The notes under the pieces are model-generated. The model saw only the letters and a list, made by a program, of their open reading frames with translations. It was not told the DNA's origin and did not search any database. DNA of 64,000 nt from JAHBXL01 sp964409775 (GTDB lineage: Bacteria; Planctomycetota; Phycisphaerae; Phycisphaerales; UBA1924): NCBI GenBank assembly GCA_964409775.1, contig CAYPEI010000004.1:1-64000 (forward strand), given 5' to 3'. How positions within the stretch are numbered: the first letter of the stretch is position 1; each line of letters begins with the position of its first letter. Of this stretch, positions 43,674 through 51,111 are shown in pieces. Made by a program: the position numbers and the translations under genes.

Positions 43674-44633
43674 ATGCTGAGCCTGCCGGTACGGACGGTT
43701 GATGCGGTGATGCTGGAGCAGCGAGCGGCATCGTTCAAGACGCGGTCGATCAAGACAGGCGCGAAGTCGGCGGGGCTGCGGCTGGCGATGTCGATGGTCG
43801 ATCTGACGACGCTGGAGGGGAAAGACTCGCCAGAGAAGGTGCGTGCGCTGTGCCGCAAGGCGGTGATGCCGGGGGTGGATCACGAGGGGAAGGCGCTCTT
43901 GCCGGTGGCGGCGGTGTGCGTGTATCCGAACCTGGTGGCGGTCGCTCGCGAAGCACTGGGCGATTCGGGCGTGAAGGTCGCGAGCGTGGCGACGGGGTTC
44001 CCGAGCGGGCAATACCCGCTGGCGGTGCGCATCGAGGACACGCGGCGGGCGATCCGCGATGGGGCGGATGAGATCGACATGGTGATCTCGCGCGGGGCGT
44101 TTCTGTCGGGGAAGTATGACCTCGTGTTCGAGGAGATCCGCGAGTTCAAGGCGGTGTGCAACGCCTCGCAATCCATCGGCGGCGATGCGCCGGCGCACGT
44201 GCACCTGAAGGTGATCCTCGAGACGGGTGAGCTTGAGACGTACGACAACGTGCGGCGCGCGAGCGACCTGGCAATCGAGGCGCTGCTTGCAGATGGCGCG
44301 GACGGGCCGGCGGGGACGGGGTTCATCAAGACGAGCACGGGGAAGGTCACTCCCGCGGCGACGATGCCGGTGACGCTGTGCATGCTGGAGGCGATCCGCG
44401 ACTGCTTCCTGAGCACGGGGCACATGATCGGCATGAAGCCCGCGGGGGGCATCCGCACGGCGAAGGATGCGCTGCACTACCTGGTGATGGTGAAAGAGAC
44501 GCTGGGGGACCGGTGGCTGCATCCGGACTGGTTCCGGTTCGGTGCGAGCGCGCTGGTCGATGACCTGGTGCGGCAGATCCGCAAGCAGGGGAGCGGGAAG
44601 TACTCGGCGAGATATGACTACGCGGAGGCTTGA
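43674..44633 (+). CDS. deoC: Deoxyribose-phosphate aldolase
   Basis: DeoC splits 2-deoxyribose 5-phosphate into glyceraldehyde 3-phosphate and acetaldehyde in nucleoside catabolism. The 319-aa product has the TIM-barrel landmarks AAVCVYPNLVAVAREAL, SVATGFPSGQYPL, ADEIDMVISRGAFLSGKY, HLKVILETGEL (Lys near residue 178) and GFIKTSTGK with the Schiff-base Lys near 218. It is the long form (about 310-330 aa). ATG 43674 is used; a GTG lies at 43671. It fits with the two aldehyde dehydrogenase genes at 47968 and 50128, which could oxidise the acetaldehyde. Confidence 0.93.
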   Translation: MLSLPVRTVDAVMLEQRAASFKTRSIKTGAKSAGLRLAMSMVDLTTLEGKDSPEKVRALCRKAVMPGVDHEGKALLPVAAVCVYPNLVAVAREALGDSGVKVASVATGFPSGQYPLAVRIEDTRRAIRDGADEIDMVISRGAFLSGKYDLVFEEIREFKAVCNASQSIGGDAPAHVHLKVILETGELETYDNVRRASDLAIEALLADGADGPAGTGFIKTSTGKVTPAATMPVTLCMLEAIRDCFLSTGHMIGMKPAGGIRTAKDALHYLVMVKETLGDRWLHPDWFRFGASALVDDLVRQIRKQGSGKYSARYDYAEA

Positions 44634-44635
44634 CG

Positions 44636-44730
44636 AAGTCGGAAGTGGGAACGCGGAAGTCGGATGTGGGGGGAGGCCAAGGCAGGTACGCAGAGGACGC
44701 GGAGCGGGAACGCAGAGTGCGCAGAGAGTG
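44636..44730. repeat. Degenerate repeats downstream of deoC (heptad units, then CGCAGAG-type units)
   Basis: GAAGTCGGAAGTGGGAAC and CGGAAGTCGGATGTGG (44636-44669) echo the heptad array in front of deoC. They are followed by CGCAGAGGACGCGGAG and CGCAGAGTGCGCAGAGAG (44689-44730), purine-rich units similar to the inverted repeats around 49656 and 50085. They lie at the junction between deoC and the zinc-ribbon genes. Confidence 0.6.
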
Positions 44731-44761
44731 AGGGGGCAAGGGGGCAAGGAGCGGTCTCCTC

Positions 44762-45457
44762 GTGAATCGCTCGTCGATCAAGATTGGGCTTGTGGTGCTG
44801 GGGTATCTGGCCGCGGGGGCGGTCGTGAATGTAGTGGTGGCGTGGGGGATCGCGGTGTGGGTGCATGTGCCGGAGAAGGTGCAGCAGTTCGGTCGGCCGC
44901 GCGCCTCTGAGCATTGGCGAGTTCCGGAGACTTGGCCGCCGTTGCTCTACATAGCGGCCGGGCGCGATTGGGGAATCATCTCCGAGACGGCGTTCTACTC
45001 GGACGAATCCGCGGGATCGACCGCGCCACCGCGTATCGGGATAAGCAATCTGACAGGCACCGGGTTTCCGTTTATCACCGCGCGATGGGAGACCTGGAAC
45101 GAGCCGGGAGCCGTGGGTCCCACACGGGCTTCCGTGCCTGAGATCCGGATTCCTAACGTGATGAGGCCAGCGAAGATGCAAGGTCGGATGGTGAGGTTCC
45201 CCGTGACGCCTTGCTGGGGCGGGCTGGCAGCGAACGCTGCCATATTTGGCGGCATGGCGTGGGGCGCTTCGATCGGAGTTTTTGGCGCGCGACGGTGGCT
45301 GCGTCTCCGACGCGGCCATTGCCCCATCTGCGGGTATTCGATCGGTGTTTCGACAATCTGCACGGAGTGCGGGCGGGAGCTGCCGCGGTGGGTGGTGAGG
45401 GCGCGCGGGGACAGCACGCGAGCAGCAGCCATGAAGGAGCGGAGCGCGGAGGGTTGA
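44762..45457 (+). CDS. Membrane protein with C-terminal zinc ribbon
   Basis: A 231-aa protein, GTG start at 44762 with AAGGAG 10 nt upstream. Membrane helices at about residues 9-31 and 153-172 bracket a loop of about 120 residues, probably outside the cytoplasm. The C-terminal zinc ribbon reads CPICGYSIGVSTICTECGRE, followed by a basic tail. Related in layout to the proteins at 10945, 31997 and 45457. Its stop overlaps the start of the next gene (TGATG at 45455), so the pair is coupled. Confidence 0.65.
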   Translation: MNRSSIKIGLVVLGYLAAGAVVNVVVAWGIAVWVHVPEKVQQFGRPRASEHWRVPETWPPLLYIAAGRDWGIISETAFYSDESAGSTAPPRIGISNLTGTGFPFITARWETWNEPGAVGPTRASVPEIRIPNVMRPAKMQGRMVRFPVTPCWGGLAANAAIFGGMAWGASIGVFGARRWLRLRRGHCPICGYSIGVSTICTECGRELPRWVVRARGDSTRAAAMKERSAEG

Positions 45458-46143
45458 TGCGACGAGCCGCGACCATCCTCACGTTGCTGGCGTTTGGCGC
45501 GGCAGCGCAGGTGGGCGTTTCCTATGGCCTCGTGTTTGCGAGGCAGTGGGAGGTCGTGGAGAATCCGTGGCCGCAGGAACTGTTGGGGCGGTGGCCGGGG
45601 CCTGTGCCGCGGCTGTGGAACACGCAGCCGAGCGGGATCGTGGTGCATCCGCAGCGGCGATTTAGTGCGTGGAGCGTTGCGTGGGATTGGCAGTCGTTCC
45701 AGGGGCGCGGGGAAGACTGGCGGTATGAACTGAACATGTGGCGGATCGGCTGGCCGGTGCGGTCGCTGGGTGCGTATCTGCACGTGGAGAAGCATGAACT
45801 GGGCGTGAGCTTTGGTGAAGTTCGGGATACGCATTGGCGGCCGTCGTGGCATAGGGCGTGGCTGCACGGGTATGTGCAGCCGCCGACAAGGCCGGGGGAT
45901 CGGCCGCGGATCTGGCCGATGTACCCGGTCATGTCGGGGTTCGCGTTGAACACGGTGATCTATGCCGCGGCGGGGGCGGGGGTGTGGTGGGCGGCGGCGT
46001 GGGCGAAGCGGCGGCGGAGACGGCGGCGAGGAATGTGTGAGCGGTGCGGGTACGAACTGGCCGGACTGGCCATGTGTCCGGAGTGCGGAAGAGCCATCGA
46101 GAGCGGCGGTTTGCCTGCAACCCCGGCGGCGGCTGGTCCGTAG
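45457..46143 (+). CDS. Membrane protein with C-terminal zinc ribbon
   Basis: A 228-aa protein coupled to the gene before it through TGATG. Helices at about residues 6-26 and 165-187 surround a Trp-rich loop (WSVAWDWQSFQGRGEDW). A strong Arg cluster (RRRRRR) follows the second helix and places the zinc ribbon (CERCGYELAG, CPECGR) in the cytoplasm. Similar to the preceding gene in layout but not obviously in loop sequence, so they look like old paralogs. Function unknown. Confidence 0.65.
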   Translation: MRRAATILTLLAFGAAAQVGVSYGLVFARQWEVVENPWPQELLGRWPGPVPRLWNTQPSGIVVHPQRRFSAWSVAWDWQSFQGRGEDWRYELNMWRIGWPVRSLGAYLHVEKHELGVSFGEVRDTHWRPSWHRAWLHGYVQPPTRPGDRPRIWPMYPVMSGFALNTVIYAAAGAGVWWAAAWAKRRRRRRRGMCERCGYELAGLAMCPECGRAIESGGLPATPAAAGP

Positions 46144-46272
46144 CGTGTTGTGCGTCGATGAGGGAAGGGGGCGGGGAACGACGGTTTGCCCGCCGTCGCC
46201 GTCCGCGGCAGGGACGGGAGAGACGCGCGAGTGCGGCCTGCCATGTGGCACGCACGACCTGGGAGACTACTC

Positions 46273-46602
46273 ATGAATCGCTCGTTCGGTGCGGCGGTGG
46301 TTGCGTTCGGACTGGTCATGTCGTCGGTGGCAGGGCCTGTCGACGACTCGTCTGCCATCGGGCCAGTTGCGCCCGAGCGAACCTTCATCGGAACGCTCGA
46401 ACAGGTTGCGACGTTCGCGCAATCGACGGGATGGCACCTTGTGCGGGCGTCAGCCACTTCGGAGTGCGATGTCAGCGCGGTGGCGAGGCGTGCCCAGCGT
46501 CTCCAGAACCAGCGGGTCCGGGCAACAGGACATTTCGAGCAGCGCAGGTATCCGCAGGGCTCCGTTCGTGTCTTTGTGATCACAAACCTCGAACGGGCTT
46601 GA
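46273..46602 (+). CDS. Small secreted protein, tandem family member 1
   Basis: A 109-aa protein with signal peptide (FGAAVVAFGLVMSSVAG) followed by one small domain: FIGTLEQV, GWHLVR, CDVSAVARRAQRL, VRATGHFEQ and RVFVITNLERA. The same pattern (G-x-L, W-x-LV, DVS-x-V, V-x-x-x-G-x-F/Y, FVV-x-x-I) recurs in the next three genes. The beta-strand rhythm suggests a small OB-like barrel outside the cytoplasm (inference). Start ATG 46273. Confidence 0.6.
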   Translation: MNRSFGAAVVAFGLVMSSVAGPVDDSSAIGPVAPERTFIGTLEQVATFAQSTGWHLVRASATSECDVSAVARRAQRLQNQRVRATGHFEQRRYPQGSVRVFVITNLERA

Positions 46603-46695
46603 TCCTCTGCAAGCATCCTGTGCCGGTAGAACATTGAACTCCAGCAGGTCAGGGGGCGCCGGTCCGGGCGGATGAACGGACAGGAGGCCTTGTTC

Positions 46696-47046
46696 ATGCG
46701 ACGATTCCTCTGGCTCGTGCGCATCAGCGCGATTGGACTGCTGGCGACGGGAGCATCGGTGTTTGGTGGTCCGTCTGCCGTGGAGAACACGGAGGCGGCG
46801 GCGCTGCCGCCACCGCCGAACGTGGTGCTTCAGGGCGAACTCATCAACATGACGGACTTTGCGCCGCCCGATCCGGATTCCTGGCGATTGGTCCGTCCGA
46901 ACCGGCAGATCCGGCTGGACATCTCCCCCGTGCGGGGGCGCGTGAAACGGCACTGGAACAGCCGCGTGCGGCTGGAGGGGTTCTGGCGGGGCGCGGCCGG
47001 ATCGGCGGAACGCGTGTTCGTCGTGACGAACATTCAGCGGGCGTGA
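46696..47046 (+). CDS. Small secreted protein, tandem family member 2
   Basis: A 116-aa protein with a signal peptide (FLWLVRISAIGLLATGAS) and the family domain: VLQGELINM, SWRLVR, IRLDISPVRGRV, VRLEGFWRG and RVFVVTNIQRA. The start ATG 46696 has AGGAGG 8 nt upstream. It ends four bases into the open frame of the next copy. No cysteine in the mature part. Confidence 0.6.
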   Translation: MRRFLWLVRISAIGLLATGASVFGGPSAVENTEAAALPPPPNVVLQGELINMTDFAPPDPDSWRLVRPNRQIRLDISPVRGRVKRHWNSRVRLEGFWRGAAGSAERVFVVTNIQRA

Positions 47047-47105
47047 CAGACGTGGACCGGTTGCGCATCTCCAAGTGTGAATACGGGTGGGCCGGGAGAT
47101 CGCGC

Positions 47106-47459
47106 ATGAACCTGTTGTTCACGCTCATCGCCATGATCGCAGTTCTTTGTCTTTCCGGTGTGGGCTTCGCTTCGGCCGGGCGGTCGCAGGCTGAAGAATG
47201 TGCCGCCGACGGGGGCCCGCTCACCGGCATGCTGCCGCGACAGGAAGAGATTGTCGGCCGGCTGACCGCCAATCAGCGGCCTGACGCGGGCACGAACGGC
47301 TGGGAACTGGTTCGCCAGGGAAGGACAATCACGCTGGATGTGACGAACGTGCAGGCACGAGCCGATCGACTGCGCGGCGAGCGAGTGCGGATTGAAGGGC
47401 ACTTTGTGTTCGCGGGGTTTGGGCGGGCCTTTATCGTCCTTCAGATCCGGCGCGCGTAA
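47106..47459 (+). CDS. Small secreted protein, tandem family member 3
   Basis: A 117-aa protein with a signal peptide (LLFTLIAMIAVLCLSGVGFA) and the family domain: IVGRLTAN, GWELVRQGRTITLDVTNV, VRIEGHFVFAGFG and FIVLQIRRA. Start ATG 47106 follows a 59-nt gap from member 2. An extra Cys lies in the linker (EECAAD). Confidence 0.6.
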   Translation: MNLLFTLIAMIAVLCLSGVGFASAGRSQAEECAADGGPLTGMLPRQEEIVGRLTANQRPDAGTNGWELVRQGRTITLDVTNVQARADRLRGERVRIEGHFVFAGFGRAFIVLQIRRA

Positions 47460-47513
47460 CGTGATCCCACGCGCCATCCGCAGGGCCGCGGAGTGCGCAC
47501 GGAGGGAGTCACG

Positions 47514-47882
47514 ATGAATCGCATCCTCATGGCAGTTCTGGCGGTTTCGCTGTGCTCGCTGGGTGTCGGCTGCGTGGCCGACGGCCCGGCCGACGGCGGC
47601 GCAACGCCGCCCGCGCAGGAGTCATCGGCCATGGAACGCCTCACCGGCACACTCAAGAGCGGCTTTGCCGGAATTGGCGGGGAGCATACGGGCTGGGCGC
47701 TGGTCGTCGGCAAAGGGATCGGCAACCAGAACGTGAAGCAGATCGAGGCGGATGTTTCCGGGGTCTACGCCGCGGCGCGTGCCGCGGACGGGAAGTCGGT
47801 GACGCTGGTGGGGAGGTACATCGAGAAGAAGTATGTGGAGCGTGGCGTCACGAAGATCTTCGTGGTCGACCGGATCGAGTAG
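47514..47882 (+). CDS. Small lipoprotein, tandem family member 4
   Basis: A 122-aa protein whose signal ends in LGVGC, so unlike the other three it should be a lipoprotein. The family domain is LTGTLKSG, GWALVVG, IEADVSGVYAAARA, VTLVGRYIEKKY and KIFVVDRIE. ATG 47514 has GGAGGGAG upstream. It is the most divergent copy and lies directly before the aldehyde dehydrogenase gene. Confidence 0.6.
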   Translation: MNRILMAVLAVSLCSLGVGCVADGPADGGATPPAQESSAMERLTGTLKSGFAGIGGEHTGWALVVGKGIGNQNVKQIEADVSGVYAAARAADGKSVTLVGRYIEKKYVERGVTKIFVVDRIE

Positions 47883-47967
47883 GGCGGAGGGCGGCGCGTG
47901 CTGGCGGGGATGTCGGGCGGGAAGGCCGTCGACATGAGGCGGGAAGGCGCGGACCTACGCTTTGGGC

Positions 47968-49638
47968 ATGACCACGCCCACCAGCGGTCCGACGATTTCA
48001 ACGCGTGATTCTGCGCCGGAGACCGGCACGAACGGTGCGAGTTCACCGGCCGCGGGTGATGCGGCGATCGTCCACGTGAAGTCCGGCGGGAAGCCCGCCG
48101 GCCGGTCACCCGCGCTGGAGTTTGGCACTGCGTGGGAGTATGCGGCTGCGCCCGAGACGGTGAAAGTGTCGATCGCGGACCGGTACGGGCTGTTCATTGA
48201 CGGCAAGTGGATCGAGCCGAAGGGGAAGAAGTCGGGGGGGGGTGGGGGCACGTTCGAGACGATCAATCCGGCGAATGAGCGGGTGCTGTCGCGGATCACG
48301 CAGGCGGGGGATGCGGAGGTCGACGCTGCGGTGAGCGCAGCGCGGAAGGCGCAGCCGAAGTGGGCGGGGATGCCGGCCAAGGAGCGTGGCAAGTTCCTGT
48401 TCCGGATTGCGCGGCGGATCCAGGAGCGGGCGCGGGAACTGGCGATCCTGGAGACGATGAACGGGGGCAAGCCGATCCGCGAGTCGCGGGATGTGGATGT
48501 TCCGCTCGCAGCGCAGCACTTTTTTTATCACGCGGGGTGGGCGGACAAGTTGGCGTATGCGTTTCCGGGGCGCACGCCGCGGCCGGTGGGCGTGTGCGGG
48601 CAGATCATCCCTTGGAACTTTCCGCTGCTGATGGCGGCGTGGAAGATTGCGCCGGCGCTGGCGTGCGGGAACACAGTCGTGCTGAAGCCCGCGGAGACGA
48701 CGTCGCTGACCGCGCTGCGGCTGGCGGAGATCTGCGATGAGGTGGGCCTGCCGCCGGGGGTGATGAACATCGTGACGGGCGATGGGCGGACCGGCGCGTC
48801 GATCGTGAACCACCCGGGGATCGACAAGGTCGCGTTCACGGGCTCGACGGAGGTGGGGAAGAAGATCGCCGCGGCGGTAGCGGGGACGGGGAAGAGGCTC
48901 ACGCTCGAACTGGGCGGGAAGTCGGCGAACATCATCTTCGCGGATGCGAGCATCGATCAGGCGGTCGAGGGGATCGTGCAGGGGATCTACTTCAACCAGG
49001 GGCACGTGTGCTGCGCGGGGTCGCGTCTGTTCGTGCAGGAGGGCGTGCTGGATGAGGTGACGGCGAAACTGGCGATCCGGCTTGCGAGTCTGCGGGTCGG
49101 CGACCCGATGGACAAGAACACGGACCTGGGTGCGATCAACTCGCGGGCGCAGTTGGAGAAGATCGAGGGGTATTTGAGCATGGGTGAGGAGGAGGGGGCG
49201 GAGTTGTGTGTGCCGGGGTCCGTGGCATCAAGCGGCAAAGCCGCATCCCGAGTTCCGGAGCCCGGAACCCGCGCTCTTGCGCGTGCCGGACTTCCGTCGC
49301 AGGGCTTCTGGTGCCGGCCGTGCTTCTTCAAGGGCGTGCAGCCGTCGCACACGATCGCGCGGGAGGAGATCTTCGGGCCGGTGCTGGCGGTGATGAGTTT
49401 CCGGACACCGGAGGAGGCGCTGACGCGGGCGAACAACTCGCCGTATGGATTGGCCGCGGGCGTGTGGACGGACAAGGGGTCGAAGATCTTCGAGGTTGCG
49501 CGGAAGTTGGAGGCGGGGGTGGTGTGGCTGAACACATACAACAAGTTCGATGCGGCGAGCCCGTTCGGCGGGTTCAAGGAGAGCGGGTTCGGTCGGGAGG
49601 GCGGGATGCAGGGGTTGAGGGGGTATGTGGAGGTCTGA
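47968..49638 (+). CDS. NAD(P)-dependent aldehyde dehydrogenase with an in-frame insertion
   Basis: A 556-aa aldehyde dehydrogenase. The active-site residues are present: Asn in PWNFPLLMAAWKIAPA (about 214), Glu in LELGGKSANIIF (about 312) and the catalytic Cys in GHVCCAGSR (about 345); the cofactor motif FTGSTEVGK is intact. The first 70 residues are a low-complexity extension absent from most family members. Between GAELCVPG and GFWCRP there is an insert of about 25 residues, encoded by a run of palindromes (49217-49289), where relatives have only a few residues. With deoC upstream it probably oxidises acetaldehyde or another short aldehyde. Start ATG 47968. Confidence 0.9.
   Translation: MTTPTSGPTISTRDSAPETGTNGASSPAAGDAAIVHVKSGGKPAGRSPALEFGTAWEYAAAPETVKVSIADRYGLFIDGKWIEPKGKKSGGGGGTFETINPANERVLSRITQAGDAEVDAAVSAARKAQPKWAGMPAKERGKFLFRIARRIQERARELAILETMNGGKPIRESRDVDVPLAAQHFFYHAGWADKLAYAFPGRTPRPVGVCGQIIPWNFPLLMAAWKIAPALACGNTVVLKPAETTSLTALRLAEICDEVGLPPGVMNIVTGDGRTGASIVNHPGIDKVAFTGSTEVGKKIAAAVAGTGKRLTLELGGKSANIIFADASIDQAVEGIVQGIYFNQGHVCCAGSRLFVQEGVLDEVTAKLAIRLASLRVGDPMDKNTDLGAINSRAQLEKIEGYLSMGEEEGAELCVPGSVASSGKAASRVPEPGTRALARAGLPSQGFWCRPCFFKGVQPSHTIAREEIFGPVLAVMSFRTPEEALTRANNSPYGLAAGVWTDKGSKIFEVARKLEAGVVWLNTYNKFDAASPFGGFKESGFGREGGMQGLRGYVEV
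49210..49289. repeat. Palindromic element inserted in frame in the aldehyde dehydrogenase gene
   Basis: Three adjacent perfect hairpins: GCGGC-AAA-GCCGC (49232-49244), GTTCCGG-AGC-CCGGAAC (49252-49268) and GCGC-TCTT-GCGC (49271-49282). The element is flanked by short direct repeats GTGCCGG at 49210-49216 and 49283-49289. It translates into about 25 extra residues in a surface loop region of the enzyme. Confidence 0.6.
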
Positions 49639-49655
49639 AGCAGTCCGGTTTGAAA

Positions 49656-49684
49656 CACGGAGGCGCACGGGGGCGCACGGAGGG
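49656..49684 (+). repeat. Left 29-nt inverted repeat of the GxxExxY unit
   Basis: Two and a half units of a CACGGAGGCG-type motif. It matches the reverse complement of 50085-50113 in 26 of 29 positions. It lies 17 nt after the dehydrogenase stop and ends 5 nt before the GxxExxY start, so it also supplies that gene's ribosome binding site (GGAGGG). Confidence 0.85.
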
Positions 49685-49689
49685 AAGGC

Positions 49690-50070
49690 ATGGGAGAGTT
49701 GATTCATCAGGAACTGACGTCGCAGGTGCTGAGCTCGGCGATGGAAGTGCACTCTCAACTCGGCCCGGGCCTGCTCGAGTCAGTCTACGAGACGTGCCTG
49801 GCGTATGAACTGGGCCAGCGGGGCCTGTCGGTCTCGCGCCAGTTGCCCGTGCCTGTCGTTTACAAGGGTCAGCGACTGGATTGTGGCTTTCGAATCGACC
49901 TCATGGTTGAGGGTGTTGTCCTTGTGGAACTGAAAGCCGTCGAGAAGGTTCTTCCGGTTCACGAGTCACAGTTGTTCACCCATATGCGGTTGCTCGGCTG
50001 TCGAGTCGGGCTCCTCCTGAACTTCAATGTCCAACATCTGCGTGACGGCATCGTTCGCAGGGTCATCTGA
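49690..50070 (+). CDS. GxxExxY family protein with PD-(D/E)XK nuclease-like core
   Basis: A 126-aa protein with the name-giving motif Gly27-x-x-Glu30-x-x-Tyr33 (GPGLLESVYETCLAYEL). The region DCGFRIDLMVEG then VLVELKA gives Asp70, Glu80 and Lys82 in the D-(X)n-E-X-K layout of PD-(D/E)XK enzymes, followed by a conserved QLFTHMRL helix. The family is widespread in planctomycetes and cyanobacteria; no activity is established that I can cite. It sits between two aldehyde dehydrogenase genes and is bracketed by 29-nt inverted repeats, which suggests an inserted module. Start ATG 49690. Confidence 0.85.
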   Translation: MGELIHQELTSQVLSSAMEVHSQLGPGLLESVYETCLAYELGQRGLSVSRQLPVPVVYKGQRLDCGFRIDLMVEGVVLVELKAVEKVLPVHESQLFTHMRLLGCRVGLLLNFNVQHLRDGIVRRVI

Positions 50071-50084
50071 TCTGCTCTGTTCCG

Positions 50085-50113
50085 CCCTCTGTGCGCCTCT
50101 GTGCGCCTCCGTG
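50085..50113 (-). repeat. Right 29-nt inverted repeat of the GxxExxY unit
   Basis: The mirror copy of 49656-49684 with three transitions. It begins 14 nt after the GxxExxY stop and ends 14 nt before the second dehydrogenase ATG. The repeats and the gene together span 458 nt. Confidence 0.85.
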
Positions 50114-50127
50114 TTGAGGTCCGACGT

Positions 50128-51039
50128 ATGACAGACCGTCTCGAAGTCACCAAGACCTACAAACTGTTCATCGACGGCAAGTTTCCGCGATCGGAGAGCG
50201 GGCGGACGATTGCCGCGGCGGATTCTCGCGGGAGGGTGGCTGCGCACGTCAGCCACGCGTCGCGCAAGGACCTGCGGGATGCGGTGAGCGCGGCGCGGAA
50301 GGCCCTGCCGGGGTGGAAGAACGCGACGGCGTATCTCCGCGGCCAGATCCTCTACCGCATGGCGGAGATGATGGAGGGGAAGCGGGAGGAGTTGGCCGCT
50401 GCGCTGGTTGTCGGCGGCGAGAAGCCCGCCGCGGCCAAGCGCGAGGTCGCGGCGACGATCGATCGGCTGGTCGCGTTTGCCGGATGGGCGGACAAGTACG
50501 CGCAGGTGCTGGGGTGCAACAACGCGGTGGCGGGTCCGTACTACAACTTCACGGTGCCGGAGGCGACGGGCGTGGTGGCGGTGGTTGCACCGGATGAGCC
50601 GGGGCTGTTGGGGCTTGTGAGCCTGTGTGCGCCGGCGATGTGCGCGGGGAACGCGGTGGTGGCGGTGGCGGGTGAGCGGTACCCGATCGCGGCGGCGGTG
50701 CTGGCGGAGGTGTTCGCGACGAGCGACCTGCCGGGCGGGGTGCTCAACCTGCTGACGGGCACGCGGGACGAACTGGTGCCGGTGATCGCGGGGCACCGGG
50801 ACGTTGATGCGGTTGTCGCGGCGGGTGTGTCGGAGGGGCAGGCACGGACGCTGCGCGAGGGCGCGGCGGAGAATGTGAAGCGCGTGAAGATCATGGAGAA
50901 GAGGGGATCAAGGGTGAAGGGGATCAAGGGATCGAAGGATGGGGAGATTGACTGGTTTGATGGCGCGGCGTGTGAGTCGCCGTGGTGGATCGAGGCGGTG
51001 GTAGAGATGAAGACGATCTGGCACCCGAGCGCGGTGTGA
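50128..51039 (+). CDS. Truncated aldehyde dehydrogenase family protein (non-catalytic)
   Basis: A 303-aa protein that matches only the N-terminal, cofactor-binding half of aldehyde dehydrogenases: KLFIDGKFPRSESGRT, DAVSAARKALPGWKNAT, VVAVVAPDEPGLLGLVSLCAP and FATSDLPGGVLNLLTG. The catalytic Cys and the GFGG-type C-terminal end are missing. Instead the chain ends with EMKTIWHPSAV. Such half-length partners next to a full dehydrogenase and deoC are known to me from actinobacterial gene orders, so it may be a genuine subunit rather than a broken gene. ATG 50128 lies behind the right inverted repeat. Confidence 0.75.
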   Translation: MTDRLEVTKTYKLFIDGKFPRSESGRTIAAADSRGRVAAHVSHASRKDLRDAVSAARKALPGWKNATAYLRGQILYRMAEMMEGKREELAAALVVGGEKPAAAKREVAATIDRLVAFAGWADKYAQVLGCNNAVAGPYYNFTVPEATGVVAVVAPDEPGLLGLVSLCAPAMCAGNAVVAVAGERYPIAAAVLAEVFATSDLPGGVLNLLTGTRDELVPVIAGHRDVDAVVAAGVSEGQARTLREGAAENVKRVKIMEKRGSRVKGIKGSKDGEIDWFDGAACESPWWIEAVVEMKTIWHPSAV

Positions 51040-51066
51040 ACCGCGGTGGGCGGGGCCAAAAACAAA

Positions 51067-51111
51067 GCTCCGAATCCTCAGCCCGGTCCGTTAGGGCGGG
51101 GGATTCGGAGC
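51067..51111. terminator. Terminator-like inverted repeat between convergent genes
   Basis: GCTCCGAATCC pairs with GGATTCGGAGC (11 bp) and an inner GCCC pairs with GGGC. It lies 28 nt after the dehydrogenase stop, in a 219-nt convergent gap before the waaA end. No U-run follows on either strand. Confidence 0.5.

Noticed and set aside
43674..51039. A bacterial microcompartment for deoxyribose or fucose-type aldehyde metabolism
   Set aside because: deoC and aldehyde dehydrogenases are present, but no shell proteins (BMC-H or BMC-P) and no encapsulation peptide were seen.
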